Positions 1 to 8,626 of a stretch of 55,678 nucleotides of DNA are shown piece by piece. Made by a program: the position numbers and the translations under genes. Source of the stretch: Planctomycetota bacterium. GTDB lineage: Bacteria; Planctomycetota; Phycisphaerae; Sedimentisphaerales; Anaerobacaceae. The notes under the pieces were generated by a model, which saw only the letters and a program-made list of their open reading frames with translations, was not told where the DNA came from and did not search any database. Numbering within the stretch: the stretch's first letter is position 1; every line of letters starts with the position of its first letter. The DNA lies in the NCBI GenBank assembly GCA_025459125.1, contig JALORE010000004.1, positions 1 to 55,678 of the forward strand. The letters are read 5' to 3'.

Positions 1-804
1 TGAGCGACTAAGAGAAGACTGATTCTGGAATCTTCTATACTGACAAACAAATGACGCCCCACGAGGCGAACGGGGTTGACAATGCCTTTCAGAGATGCCC
101 TTATTTCAGGCTTTAGCGGGCCGGCGTCACCCATCCACGCTCTCCCCGCTGGTACTCGCAAAGCGATAAACGCCTGGTTGGGGCCGAAGGCCGGGTTGAA
201 TTCCAGCCAGCCGGGTTACTGGGGTTTCTTAGAGAGACAGATTCCGGTTAGGCCCGGCGGATGATGCCACTCTTAAGAAGACCAAGAAAAGAGGCGGTTC
301 AGGGAATAGACCATCGTCGTTTCGGCTTCCCTGCATCCTGCCCTTCATCGGACGACCACCTGCAGTATCGGGCTAAATGACAGGAGCCGTCATGGGCCGA
401 AATCCTTGCCAAGAGCGGCCCATCAGCGGATTCCTGCGGAAATTGGCCTTCTCGGCTACCGCCGCCGTACCGGACCGGTTGTATCGGCTGCGCCTTGCTG
501 GCCTCGGTTTCGTCCGCGGGTGCCCGGCTCTGCCAGGGTCTTCCGGGCACGGTGTTCTTGCGCCCGAGAACCTTGCGGACCCAACGGCCGTCCGAGCGCG
601 ACGGTTCCCGGGACGCACGAGCCACCCTTGGCCCACGCCCCTGAACCACCTCTTCTCTTCTCGGCTGATAGTTCCCACCGGGATTCCCCCGAGCAGATCG
701 TGTCTTCCCACTCTCCTGGTTGACGGGGCCGACCGGACGAGCTACATATAGTCCCAGTCAGGCCGTAACCGAATCTATTCACATTCGTAAGGAGATCTTC
801 CACA
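1..804. other. Gene-free stretch at the left edge
   Basis: I see no convincing gene. Open frames on both strands (for example 76-264 plus and 377-751 plus) have no recognisable domain and no clear ribosome binding site, and several overlap one another on opposite strands. The stretch has one weak imperfect hairpin whose arms read ATGGGCCG and CGGCCCAT (about 392-425). The 3' end carries the ribosome binding site of the methyltransferase that starts at 805. Confidence 0.5.
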
Positions 805-1551
805 GTGGACATCCCGCGGATATTCAACATCATGGAGAGTGCTCACCGCATCCACAACCCGATCACCGCCGAAAAGCTCGCCACTCTCGGCGCGGCGCTG
901 CGTCTGGAAGCGGGGGCCCGCGTGCTCGACCTCGGCAGCGGTTCGGGGGAGATGCTGTGTACCTGGGCCCGCGCTCACGGCGTCACCGGCCTCGGCATCG
1001 ACCTGAGCCAGTTGTTCACCGAGCAGGCGAAACTCCGCGCGGAAGAACTGGGCGTCGCCGATCGCGTCCAGTTCATCCATGGCGATGCGGCGGGCTACGT
1101 TTCCGACGAGAAGGCCGCTGTGGCCGCCTGTCTCGGCGCCACCTGGATCGCCGGGGGGGTCGCCGGCACGATCGCGCTGCTGGCGCGGAGCCTGCGCCCC
1201 GGCGGGATCATCCTCATCGGCGAGCCCTACTGGCGGCAGTTGCCGCCGACCCAAGAGGTTGCCCAGCGGTGTCTGGCCCACTCGGTCTCCGACTTTCTCC
1301 TGCTGCCGGAACTTCTCGCGTCTTTCGGCCACCTGGGCTACGACGTCGTGGAAATGGTTCTGGCGGACCAGGACGGCTGGGACCGATACGAGGCGGCCAA
1401 ATGGCTCACTATGCGCCGCTGGCTCCAAGCCCATCCCGACGACGAGCTCGCGAACGAGGTTCGAGCCAAACTGACCTCGGAACCCGCGCGTTACGCCGCC
1501 TACACGCGTGAATACCTGGGCTGGGGTGTGTTCGCGCTGATGCCGCGGTGA
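805..1551 (+). CDS. Class I SAM-dependent methyltransferase
   Basis: A 248-residue cytoplasmic protein with the Rossmann-type SAM-binding fold. Motif I is VLDLGSGSGEM near residues 40-50, followed by an acidic residue at the end of strand 2 (GIDLS) and a motif-II-like GDAAGY near residue 95. The LRPGGIILIGEPYW segment matches the post-III strand of small-molecule methyltransferases. The start is GTG, chosen because AAGGAG lies 9-10 nt upstream. The substrate cannot be read from the sequence. It stands alone, with a gene-free stretch upstream and a repeat-rich stretch downstream. The family assignment is firm; the role is unknown. Confidence 0.88.
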   Translation: MDIPRIFNIMESAHRIHNPITAEKLATLGAALRLEAGARVLDLGSGSGEMLCTWARAHGVTGLGIDLSQLFTEQAKLRAEELGVADRVQFIHGDAAGYVSDEKAAVAACLGATWIAGGVAGTIALLARSLRPGGIILIGEPYWRQLPPTQEVAQRCLAHSVSDFLLLPELLASFGHLGYDVVEMVLADQDGWDRYEAAKWLTMRRWLQAHPDDELANEVRAKLTSEPARYAAYTREYLGWGVFALMPR

Positions 1552-1636
1552 GGCGCCGGCGCATCCGGCGGATCGGTGCCGGCCGGTTGTTGGAGGGCTT
1601 CGATTGATGATTCATGATCTACGGTTGATGATTTGG

Positions 1637-1656
1637 ATTCCCGCCTTCGCGGGAAT
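1637..1656. repeat. Short palindrome, arms ATTCCCGC/GCGGGAAT, copy 1
   Basis: Perfect 8-bp arms with a 4-nt CTTC loop, followed by GACAAA. A second copy with the same arms and the same following GACAAA is at 2502-2545. This resembles the dispersed ATTCCC...GGGAAT elements common in intergenic DNA of many bacteria (established pattern, recalled rather than searched). Confidence 0.75.
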
Positions 1657-1756
1657 GACAAACGGAGATCTGCATTGCCAACCCGCAACAACTGAAAAAC
1701 GTTTCCACATCATTTGGATGGCCTGACGCAAATCGCGAAAACGAGAAGACTTGTGT

Positions 1757-1840
1757 CTCGCGCCAAGACGCCAAGATCGCCAAGGGAATGATACCGATTG
1801 GGTGGGGCCCTTCTTGACGCTCTTGGCGTCTTGGCGAGAG
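1757..1840. repeat. Inverted repeat with CGCCAAGACGCCAAGA arms
   Basis: The 16-nt string CGCCAAGACGCCAAGA at 1761-1776 is perfectly inverted at 1821-1836. Flanking bases (CTCG on the left, CGAG on the right) extend the symmetry imperfectly. The 44-nt interior codes for nothing recognisable. This is the size and form of a small non-autonomous inverted-repeat element. Confidence 0.6.
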
Positions 1841-1913
1841 GAGATCTTGGCTGCGGCCGAAGAGCCTGCTCTGAGCGAAGTCGAATGGGTCGCGCTGGGT
1901 CTTCCGGCGTTCG

Positions 1914-2034
1914 GCGTGGCTCTACGGTCGGGTGACGATATTGTGCGTGATGTCACAATAAGAACAAGAGGAACCGCATGGTCTGAAGCCCATCCTACAT
2001 GCTGCGTGGCTCTACGGCGGGGTGACGATATTGT
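1914..2034. repeat. Pair of 31-nt direct repeats 90 nt apart
   Basis: The 31 bases at 1914-1944 recur at 2004-2034 with only one or two changes (core GTGACGATATTGT in both). Between them, 1974-1998 holds a copy of the GAAGCCCATCCTAC-type palindromic element also found at 2219-2240 and 9908-9965. Confidence 0.6.
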
Positions 2035-2168
2035 CCTTTTGTTCACAAAAAACGAGTGGGATGAGTCTTAAGTTTGGAGTTCGAAGTGTTAGGCCGGAGA
2101 AGCGGATGGTCGGGATACTCTTGCTTGGACGGCCCAGGATCGCCAAGATCGTCACGTGTTTTGGCTGA

Positions 2169-2434
2169 CGATCTTGACGATCTTCCGAAATTGAGCCAAA
2201 AACGCGGGTGCCGTCAGGAACCGCATGGGCTGAAGCCCATTTACACGCCAAAAACGAGGGTGCGGTCCCCCGGGGTCAAGATCGCCAAAACCTTGAAGAT
2301 CGTCATGTATTTTGGTTGACGATCTTGACGATCTTCGCGTTTTTGCGCCAAAAATGAGGGTGCCGGGGCTACTACGTGGCGATCTTGACGATCTTTGGCG
2401 ATCTTCGGAAATTGAGCCAAAAACGCGGGTGCCG
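2169..2434. repeat. Three degenerate repeat units of about 45-55 nt
   Basis: Three units start with CGATCTTGACGATCTT and end with a CCAAAAANGNGGGTGCCG-like string: 2169-2213, 2320-2365 and 2380-2434. The third carries an extra GGCGATCTT. Between units 1 and 2 lie a GGGCTGAAGCCCAT palindrome (2225-2240) and an inverse-orientation fragment (GATCGCCAAAACC...GATCGTCA). All frames are interrupted and no protein is recognisable, so this is a non-coding repeat island. Confidence 0.6.
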
Positions 2435-2501
2435 GGGAGGGCACATTCCGCTGGCGGGCGGTCCCTACGGGGCTGATCCGGTCGAGCCGAGACGTTTGCG
2501 G

Positions 2502-2545
2502 ATTCCCGCCCCCGGTTCGGCCGGGGGCAGGCTCTGCGCGGGAAT
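2502..2545. repeat. Short palindrome, arms ATTCCCGC/GCGGGAAT, copy 2
   Basis: Same outer arms as the copy at 1637-1656, but the loop is replaced by a nested GC hairpin (CCCCCGG...CCGGGGG). It is followed by GACAAA as in copy 1. It lies immediately downstream of the minus-strand MFS gene and could fold into a stable hairpin in that transcript. Confidence 0.65.
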
Positions 2546-2564
2546 GACAAAGTGACTCCGATTC

Positions 2565-3776
2565 TCAGGACGCCTTGGGCTGAAGATGTTGGCCGGAGGG
2601 CCGGGCCTTGCCGGCGAGTCGCATGGCCAGGGCGAGTACCAGCAGGATGCCGGCGATGACTGCGGCGATGGGCAGGCTTTGCTGGAGGGACCGGTTCTCG
2701 CTCAGGCGGCCGATTGCCTTGGGCAGGATCATGGACCCAATCAGGCCGATGGAGAAGATGATGCCGAAGACGCTCCCGTAGACGCTGGGGTCGAACTTGC
2801 TGAAGGTCACCCCCACGATCGTCGGGAACATGGGGGCGAAGGCCAAGCCGATGACCAGGACCGCCAGGATGGCCAGTCCCGCGCCCTGGGCCTTGGCCAG
2901 CACCAGCAGAGCGACGATCGCGACGAGGGATGCGCCCGCAATGATCGTGGTGCCGATCGCCGAGACGTTGCGGACGGCCGAGGTCCCGAACCGGCCGATG
3001 CCCATGGCCAGGCCGAACAGCGCCAGGACATAGCCGGCGTTGCGGGCGGCGTTGACGCCGTCGCGGCCGCCCGCCTGGAACATTTCCGACATCAGGGGCT
3101 TGGTCCAGTTGTTCATCGTCCATTCCAGTCCGATGTAGCAGGCCAGGGCTGCCGCTGCCGTCAGCACAACGGGGTTGGGCAGCAGGCTGACGGCCTTGGA
3201 CAGGCTGAAACCAGTGGAGACCCGTGGGTACGTCGCGGTCATGGCAAAGACGGCAAAGGCCAGCACCCCGGCCCCGATGAGGCACACGGAGACGGTGTAG
3301 CTCAAGCCCAGGCTACCCATGAAGGTAGAAATCAGCAGTGGGATCAGGACGAAACCCAGACCCACGAAGCCGCAACCGAAGTTGCTGGCGCGGGCCGGGT
3401 CTTTGCCCTCGAACAGCGCCACCGGCAGAAGGGTGTTGCCGACCGTGTTGCAGCAGATCGCGCCGATCCCCAGCAGGACGGTGGCCAGGCTTGCGACCGC
3501 GTAGGTTGTGGCGAAGCCGAGCAGGAAGATGCTGAGGCCCGCGGTCAGCAGACCTGCCACTGCCAGAGGCTTGTGTCCCCATTTGTCCACCAGCGGTCCG
3601 ACCAGAAGCTGCACGATCATGCACGTGAAGGAGAACAGCGTCACGAGCGTGCCGAACTGATTGGCATCGATGCCGAGCCGGCTCATCAGCTCCGTCGAGA
3701 CGGAGCCGAGCATGATGAAACACACGGCCAGGGTGAACACGGCCGTGATCGCCACTACCGCCGTCAGGTTCTTCAT
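2565..3776 (-). CDS. MFS transporter, probably sugar uptake
   Basis: A 403-residue integral membrane protein made almost wholly of hydrophobic helices, consistent with the usual 12 segments. The loop between helices 2 and 3 carries the MFS signature GPLVDKWGHKPLAVAG (residues about 60-75), close to the G-x-L-x-D-x-x-G-R/H-K consensus. The start is an ATG preceded by CCGGAGG. It is the last gene of a minus-strand block of sugar isomerase-like proteins, a kinase and an aldolase, so import of a sugar released outside the cell is the likely job (inference). Substrate and coupling ion cannot be read from sequence. Confidence 0.88.
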   Translation of the reverse strand: MKNLTAVVAITAVFTLAVCFIMLGSVSTELMSRLGIDANQFGTLVTLFSFTCMIVQLLVGPLVDKWGHKPLAVAGLLTAGLSIFLLGFATTYAVASLATVLLGIGAICCNTVGNTLLPVALFEGKDPARASNFGCGFVGLGFVLIPLLISTFMGSLGLSYTVSVCLIGAGVLAFAVFAMTATYPRVSTGFSLSKAVSLLPNPVVLTAAAALACYIGLEWTMNNWTKPLMSEMFQAGGRDGVNAARNAGYVLALFGLAMGIGRFGTSAVRNVSAIGTTIIAGASLVAIVALLVLAKAQGAGLAILAVLVIGLAFAPMFPTIVGVTFSKFDPSVYGSVFGIIFSIGLIGSMILPKAIGRLSENRSLQQSLPIAAVIAGILLVLALAMRLAGKARPSGQHLQPKAS

Positions 3777-3869
3777 AATGCCTCCGGAAGAGGACGAGCT
3801 TGGAGGTTCAAGTTTGAAGGCTGAAGTCTGAAGTCAGAGCCTCTTGCTTCACACTTTACACTTCCAACT

Positions 3870-4562
3870 TCACATGCACCCAACGCTGTTCGGCGGCGGA
3901 CTGCGACGCCGCTCCTTGATGAAGACCTCCTCGGCCCCGCAAACGGAGTCGATCTCCCCGACGAGGAACCGGGCCAGGTCCACGGTATGAGCATTCATGT
4001 CGCCGTGGGCGCCCGAGCCGCCGGTCTTCTTGTCGTGTCGCCAGACGTAAGGGAAGTCGGGATCGACCAGCCAGTCCTGGTAGTAGACCGCGTTGAAGTG
4101 GAAGACCCGCCCGATCTTGCCTTCCTGGATCATCTGCTTGGCCAAGGCAAGGGCCGGCACCCGGCGATAATTGAACGCGACCATGTGGCGGACATGGGCC
4201 GCGCGGGCGGCGTCCAGCATCTGCCGGGCCTCCCCGGCGTTCAGGGCGACCGGTTTCTCGCAGATCACGTGCTTGCCCGCTTTCGCGGCCGCTACGGCGA
4301 TAGGCATGTGCAGGGCGTTCGGCGTGCAGATATCCACCAGGTCGATGTCGTCCCGCTGCACCAGCTTCTGCCAGGAGCTCTCGGTGGTCTGCCAGCCGAA
4401 GCGCTGGGCGAAGGCGGTCAACCCTTTCGGCTCGACATCGCAGGCCGCCCGCATCACCGGGGCCGGGACATCGAAGAACGTGCCGACGCGCTGATAGGCG
4501 TTGCTGTGCGCCCGGCCCATGAACTGCGTGCCGACGATTCCGACTCTGATTGCATCGCTCAT
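3870..4562 (-). CDS. Gfo/Idh/MocA-family oxidoreductase, C-terminally truncated
   Basis: A 230-residue protein beginning MSDAIRVGIVGTQFMGRAHS, the NAD(P)-binding Rossmann start of this family. It has the EKPVALN motif (residues about 95-101) and the start of the substrate domain with GSGAHGDMNAHTVDLARFLVG, whose histidine lies where the family has its catalytic region. Family members usually run to 340-390 residues; this one stops after EEVFIKER plus a short unrelated tail (RRSPPPNSVGCM). The stop lies at the edge of a simple repeat of the AAGTTGGAAGTGTAAAGTG kind. It is probably a decayed gene that lost its C-terminal third. The start was chosen because the preceding 23 codons come from low-complexity repeat DNA. 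Confidence 0.75.
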   Translation of the reverse strand: MSDAIRVGIVGTQFMGRAHSNAYQRVGTFFDVPAPVMRAACDVEPKGLTAFAQRFGWQTTESSWQKLVQRDDIDLVDICTPNALHMPIAVAAAKAGKHVICEKPVALNAGEARQMLDAARAAHVRHMVAFNYRRVPALALAKQMIQEGKIGRVFHFNAVYYQDWLVDPDFPYVWRHDKKTGGSGAHGDMNAHTVDLARFLVGEIDSVCGAEEVFIKERRRSPPPNSVGCM

Positions 4563-4669
4563 GGCAAGACCCCTGTCGATTGATAATTGATCATTGATGA
4601 CTGATAATTGAGAGAGGAATCTGATGCTCATCTATAATCATCAATCATCCATTATCCTTCATCAATTCG
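4563..4669. repeat. Low-complexity ATTATCAATCATC-type spacer
   Basis: The gap between the truncated oxidoreductase and the isomerase-like gene is made of AT-rich short words (TTGATAATTGATCATTGATGACTG and TAATCATCAATCATCC-like runs). Similar words recur at 1600-1635, 3800-3865, 6825-6855, 7790-7820 and 12005-12085, always between genes. Confidence 0.5.
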
Positions 4670-5719
4670 TCACGCCAAGCCGAGGATCTTCTTGTTCGTC
4701 TTGACGTCGGCCTGACCGCCGGCGAAGTCGTCAAAGGCGACCGTGCAGGCCTCGATGATGTGCTGGGCGATGAACGCCGCACCTTCCAGAGCGCCTTGCT
4801 CGGGACTCTTGATGCAGCATTCCCACTCCAGGACCGCCCAGCCGGCATAGCCTGCCTCGGTCAGCAGGGTGAAGACCCGTTTGAAATCGACCTGGCCGTC
4901 CCCGAGCGAGCGGAAGCGCCCGGCCCGCCGGGCCCAGGATTCGTAACCGCCGTAGACGCCCACCCGGCCCGAGGGCCGAAACTCCGCGTCCTTCACGTGG
5001 AACGACTTGATGCGGTCGGCATAGAGGCGGATGAACTCGCAGTAATCGAGCTGCTGCAACAGGAAATGGCTGGGGTCGTAGTTGATACAGGCGGCAGGGT
5101 GGCCGTGTGCGACTTCCACGAACCGCTCGAACGTGGCGCCATCAAACAGGTCGGAGCCCGGGTGCAGCTCGTAGGAGAGGACGACGCCCTTGTCCCGGCT
5201 GTAGTCGAGGATCGGCTGCCACCTTCGGACCAGCTCTTCGAACGCCTGATCCACCAGTCCCGCCGGCCGCTGCGGCCAGGGGTATACCATGTGCCACGCG
5301 AATCCGCCCGAGAGGACGGGCACGCTGTCGAGGCCGAGATGCGCCGAGGCGGCGATGGCCTTCTTCAGCCGATCGGTGGCCCACTTGGCCCGCTGCTTGT
5401 CGTTCATACCTTTCGGGTAGAACGCCTGAAACGCGACCTCGTACGCGGGATGCATGGCGAGCACCTGACCTTGCAGATGGGCGGCCAGCTCCGTGATCTC
5501 CAGGCCGATGCTGCGCAGGGTGCCCTTCAGGTCGTCGCAGTAGCTCTTGGACCGGGCCGCCTGGTCAAGATCGATCACGCGCGGGTCCCACGTGGGGATC
5601 TGGACGCCCTTATACCCCAGGTCGGCGACCCACCGGCCGATGTTCTTCAGATTGTCGTACGGCGGCTCCTCCCGCAGAAACTGGGCGAGAAAAACCCCTG
5701 GTCCTTTCATCGTCTTCAT
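4670..5719 (-). CDS. Sugar phosphate isomerase/epimerase-like TIM barrel
   Basis: A 349-residue cytoplasmic protein of the xylose-isomerase-like TIM-barrel superfamily. Metal/substrate-site motifs typical of the family are visible: SYELHPG (glutamate, residue about 205), NYDPSHF (aspartate and histidine, about 235), SFHVKDAEF (histidine, about 262) and VLEWECC near residue 310. This variant is longer than the 270-300 residues common in the family. Family members interconvert ketoses or epimerise sugars and cyclitols; the exact substrate is not readable. It lies in the same minus-strand run as a second barrel protein and a PfkB kinase. Confidence 0.87.
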   Translation of the reverse strand: MKTMKGPGVFLAQFLREEPPYDNLKNIGRWVADLGYKGVQIPTWDPRVIDLDQAARSKSYCDDLKGTLRSIGLEITELAAHLQGQVLAMHPAYEVAFQAFYPKGMNDKQRAKWATDRLKKAIAASAHLGLDSVPVLSGGFAWHMVYPWPQRPAGLVDQAFEELVRRWQPILDYSRDKGVVLSYELHPGSDLFDGATFERFVEVAHGHPAACINYDPSHFLLQQLDYCEFIRLYADRIKSFHVKDAEFRPSGRVGVYGGYESWARRAGRFRSLGDGQVDFKRVFTLLTEAGYAGWAVLEWECCIKSPEQGALEGAAFIAQHIIEACTVAFDDFAGGQADVKTNKKILGLA

Positions 5720-5780
5720 GGCCGTGGCCTCCTTTCATCGTGTCATCGTGTGGCACCGCCGCCCCCGGCGGTGATCGAGA

Positions 5781-5801
5781 CCCAGCCGGGGGGCGGCTGG
5801 G
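5781..5801. repeat. CCCAGCC/GGCTGGG hairpin
   Basis: Seven-bp perfect arms around a 7-nt G/C loop, in the gap between two isomerase-like genes. The GGGCGGCTGGGC core reappears inside the large FG-GAP gene at about 23350-23362, in frame. Confidence 0.45.
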
Positions 5802-5809
5802 CCACAGGA

Positions 5810-6805
5810 TTACTTTGCCTCTCGGATGCAATCGCGGATCAGGCGGGACATGGCCGGCCCATCCGTTCCCTGGGCACGAAGTTCCCGGGCGCCTTTCCTG
5901 TTCATCAGGTCCACGACGGCTTGGCCATAGCGCAGGTTCTCCACCGACAGCTTCATGTAGTCGATGGGATCGTCGCGGTAAGGGAACAGGTCGAGGCCGA
6001 ACCAGCCGTCATAGCCTTGCTGATCCAGGACGTACAGAATGCTCACCAGCCGGATAAAGTTGGCGCAGCCCGGCGGGATGTCGCAGTCCGCCTGCTGATC
6101 GTTGTCGTCGAAGTGCGTGTGAAAGAGCTTCTTGGCCCGCAGGACCAGCGAGAACATGTCCTCGCTGTTCTCTTTGGCGATCAGGCTGTGGCCCACGTCG
6201 ATATTCATGCCGAAGTTGGGGTCGTCGACCTCCTGCACGATCGCCAGGGCCGCGGCGGTCGTGCCCATCATGATCCACGAGCGGGGCTCGAAGGGCTTGG
6301 GCTCGATGCAGACCTTGGTTTGGTACTTATTCGTATGCAGGTGCGCCAGGATCTGCCGGACGGAATCCACGTAGCGGTCATAGAGCCCGACGTAGTCGGT
6401 CTGCAGCGGAAAGTCGTTGCCGTCGGTGGCAGGCCACAACACGCTGATCGGCACGTTGAATCGCGCGCCCATGTCCAGGGCCCACTTGACGCGCGCGACG
6501 GCTGCCGCACGGACCTTGGGATCGGTGTCGCCGAGGGCGCCGAACTTGTACTGTTTCTCGGTCCAGGTGTGCCCGCAGAGCTGGACGATCTGCAGGTTGT
6601 GGTCCTTCAGGACCTTCTCGATTTCCTGGGCGTTCTTCTCGTCGATCTCCGTGGGCACGTGCAGCTCGATGCCGTCCACATCCTCGGTCTTACCGACCGC
6701 TTTGATCCGGTCGAGCACCGACATCTCCTCGCCGAACCCGTTGATGTTGAACCGGTCCCGCAGGTTCGTCATGCCCCAGATGCCCATACAAATCTTGTTC
6801 TTCAT
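5810..6805 (-). CDS. Xylose-isomerase-like TIM barrel protein
   Basis: A 331-residue protein starting MKNKICMGIWGMTNLRDRF. Barrel-strand motifs include DGIELHVP (residues about 43-50), KVCIEPKPFEPR (glutamate about 170), NFGMNIDVGHS (aspartate and histidine about 203-206), LFHTHFDDND (histidines about 223) and GWFGLDLFPYRDDP (about 262). The spacing and the E-D-H-H-D pattern match sugar isomerases of the AP-endonuclease-2/xylose-isomerase superfamily. A longer open frame exists upstream, but it runs through the kinase gene in another frame; the start used here has AAAGGG at a good distance and a typical N-terminus. It probably isomerises an aldose before phosphorylation by the kinase upstream of it in the block (inference). 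Confidence 0.85.
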   Translation of the reverse strand: MKNKICMGIWGMTNLRDRFNINGFGEEMSVLDRIKAVGKTEDVDGIELHVPTEIDEKNAQEIEKVLKDHNLQIVQLCGHTWTEKQYKFGALGDTDPKVRAAAVARVKWALDMGARFNVPISVLWPATDGNDFPLQTDYVGLYDRYVDSVRQILAHLHTNKYQTKVCIEPKPFEPRSWIMMGTTAAALAIVQEVDDPNFGMNIDVGHSLIAKENSEDMFSLVLRAKKLFHTHFDDNDQQADCDIPPGCANFIRLVSILYVLDQQGYDGWFGLDLFPYRDDPIDYMKLSVENLRYGQAVVDLMNRKGARELRAQGTDGPAMSRLIRDCIREAK

Positions 6806-6843
6806 GGCCAGACCCTTTGGATTTGCGATTGATGATTTTCGAT

Positions 6844-7788
6844 TTATGATTTCTGGAATTCGGGATGGACGTTTCGTTCCATCCTGGTGTTCTGGAATCG
6901 TTCGATTTCTTCGGGTGCGATCGGGGTGGTGGCGCCGGTTTGCGTGGCGACGATGGCGCCCAGGATGTTGCCGAAGGCCACGGCCTCCTTGAGCGAGGCC
7001 CCGCGCAGGATCTGGTGTACGAAGCCGGCGGAGAAGGCATCGCCCGAACCCAGCGAGTCGGCGAGCTTCACCCGGTAGCCGGGGGCGTAGGTCTCGCGCC
7101 CGTCGCCGGCGCAGCCGAACGCACCGTATTCGCCCAAGGTGACTAAGCAGTACTCGACGCCCCATTCCTCCACCACGCTTTCGCAGAACCCGCGGACCGT
7201 GCGACACCGCAATCCCAGCATGCGGCCGAGCGTGTGGGCCTCATCCTCGTTCAGCTTCAGCACGTCGGCATTGCCCAGGGAAAAGACCACACAGGGCTCG
7301 TCGTAGCAGTCCTTTCTCAGGTTGATGTCCAGGAGTTTCAGGGCGTCGGTCGCCTTCTCCAGAAGCGTCGCCAGGGTCTCGGCGGAGATCTCCGTCCGCT
7401 GGGCCAGCGTGCCAAAACACACGCAGTCCGCTTTCTCCACGGCGCCGACCAGCGCGTCGGTGAGAGCGATTCGGTCATAGGCCACGTTGGGGACAATCAC
7501 ATAATCGGGCTGGTTCTGGTCGTCGAAGCGGACCTGCACAGTCCCCGTGGGTGCCTTCTCATCCCACTGGACCAGGGCGGTATCGAGGCCGAGGGCCGCG
7601 ATCCGGTCGAAGGCCTGCTGCCCCAGGTCGTCCCGGCCGAGCCGGCTGACCATCCGGCCCCGGTCGCCCAGGGAATTCACGCGATAGGCGAAGTTGAACG
7701 GCGCCCCGCCCAACGCCACGCACGAGGGCAGAATGTCCCACAAGACCTCGCCGAACGCCACGACGGTCTTCTTCCCACGATCCATCAT
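6844..7788 (-). CDS. PfkB-family carbohydrate kinase (fructokinase-like)
   Basis: A 314-residue ribokinase/PfkB-fold kinase. The N-terminal substrate region contains VALGGAPFNFAYRVNSLG (residues 24-41), with the GG motif of the family. The C-terminal signature is DSLGSGDAFSAGF (244-256), with Asp250 as the catalytic base and GSGD forming the anion hole. LVTLGEYGAFG (216-225) is the usual nucleotide-site strand. The GGAPFNFA form is typical of fructokinases, so phosphorylation of fructose or a related ketose is likely. Two ATG codons stand in tandem (7788 and 7785) and neither has an ideal ribosome site. Its 31-nt distance from the aldolase gene suggests one transcript. Confidence 0.9.
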   Translation of the reverse strand: MMDRGKKTVVAFGEVLWDILPSCVALGGAPFNFAYRVNSLGDRGRMVSRLGRDDLGQQAFDRIAALGLDTALVQWDEKAPTGTVQVRFDDQNQPDYVIVPNVAYDRIALTDALVGAVEKADCVCFGTLAQRTEISAETLATLLEKATDALKLLDINLRKDCYDEPCVVFSLGNADVLKLNEDEAHTLGRMLGLRCRTVRGFCESVVEEWGVEYCLVTLGEYGAFGCAGDGRETYAPGYRVKLADSLGSGDAFSAGFVHQILRGASLKEAVAFGNILGAIVATQTGATTPIAPEEIERFQNTRMERNVHPEFQKS

Positions 7789-7819
7789 ACCTCAAACATC
7801 AGACTTCTCACTTCAAACT

Positions 7820-8464
7820 TCATTTCGGCACCTTCTGCCAGTCCTTGGCGAATTGGGCCAGCCCCGCGTCAGTCAGCGGGTGCTGGAACATCTGGAAGAA
7901 CAACTCGGGGGGGATCGTCGCGATGTCGATCCCCGCGCGGAGGCAGGCCAGCAGGTGGTTCTGGGTCTTGACGCTGCCGGCGATGATCTCGGAGTCGAAG
8001 GCGTAGTTGTCCCGGATGGCGGCCGCATCCTGGACGAGGATCTCGCTCTCGTTGCCGACGGCATCGAGCCGGCTCAGGACGATGCTCACGAAGCTGGCGC
8101 CCGCCTTCATCGCCAGGAACGCCTGCGTGGCGGAAAAGACCATGGTGACATTGGTCTTGATCTGATCCTGTTCCAGGAGGGGGACCGCCTTGAGACCGGG
8201 GACGGTCATGGGGATCTTGATGACCACGTTCGGGGCGATGCTCGCCAGGTCCCGGGCCTCTCGCACCATCGCCTCTGTGGTCTCCGAGAGGGCTTCCACA
8301 CTGACCGGTCCGTCGACGATCCCGCAGATCTCCTTCACGACCTCCCGGAACTTGCAGCCTGTTCTGGCGATGTGGCTGGGATTCGTGGTCACGCCGTCGA
8401 GCAGGCCGGTGTCCGCCACTTTGCGGACCGCCTCCACGTCGCCGGTGTCCAGAAAGATCTTCAT
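7820..8464 (-). CDS. Transaldolase / fructose-6-phosphate aldolase (FSA) family
   Basis: At 214 residues it has the length of the short FSA/TalC-type transaldolases. Signature motifs are DGVTTNPS (23-30), VVIKIPMT (80-87), with Lys83 in the position of the Schiff-base lysine, and NVTMVFSATQAF (105-116). FSA-type enzymes split fructose 6-phosphate to dihydroxyacetone and glyceraldehyde 3-phosphate, whereas true transaldolases move a dihydroxyacetone unit; the two cannot be separated by eye. The start was set at the ATG preceded by GGGGAGA; a 26-codon upstream extension is repeat-derived. Next to the PfkB kinase it would consume a phosphorylated ketose. Confidence 0.9.
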   Translation of the reverse strand: MKIFLDTGDVEAVRKVADTGLLDGVTTNPSHIARTGCKFREVVKEICGIVDGPVSVEALSETTEAMVREARDLASIAPNVVIKIPMTVPGLKAVPLLEQDQIKTNVTMVFSATQAFLAMKAGASFVSIVLSRLDAVGNESEILVQDAAAIRDNYAFDSEIIAGSVKTQNHLLACLRAGIDIATIPPELFFQMFQHPLTDAGLAQFAKDWQKVPK

Positions 8465-8504
8465 GCCTATTCTCCCCAAGAGGATCATCAAGCGGCAGCC
8501 GGTG

Positions 8505-8567
8505 GCACGACGTGTTTCTACGCGGGTCGTGCGTCCCCGCACGACTGCTTCAGGCGAGCGGGGACGC
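8505..8567. repeat. Nested hairpins with GCGTCCCCGC/GCGGGGACGC arms
   Basis: GCGTCCCCGC at 8531-8540 pairs perfectly with 8558-8567. An overlapping second pair, GCACGAC at 8505-8511 with GTCGTGC at 8526-8532, competes with it. The element fills most of the 162-nt gap between the E2 gene and the aldolase gene. On the minus strand it could separate the dehydrogenase transcript from the sugar genes or act as a processing site, but there is no T-run. Confidence 0.5.
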
Positions 8568-8626
8568 TCATCCTACGAAGAGAGGCTCCCGCGTCGTCTT
8601 GCGCCTGACAATCCTTGATTCCGTAT

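Noticed and set aside
76..264. Small plus-strand frame of 62 codons
   Set aside because: No ribosome site, no recognisable protein and biased composition; kept as gene-free.
2100..2440. Possible CRISPR array
   Set aside because: The units differ in length and sequence, spacers are not uniform, and no cas gene is present.
4760..6832. Very long open frame (690 codons) on the plus strand
   Set aside because: It runs antisense to two well-supported TIM-barrel genes, and its translation has no domain. Long antisense frames are common in GC-rich genes.
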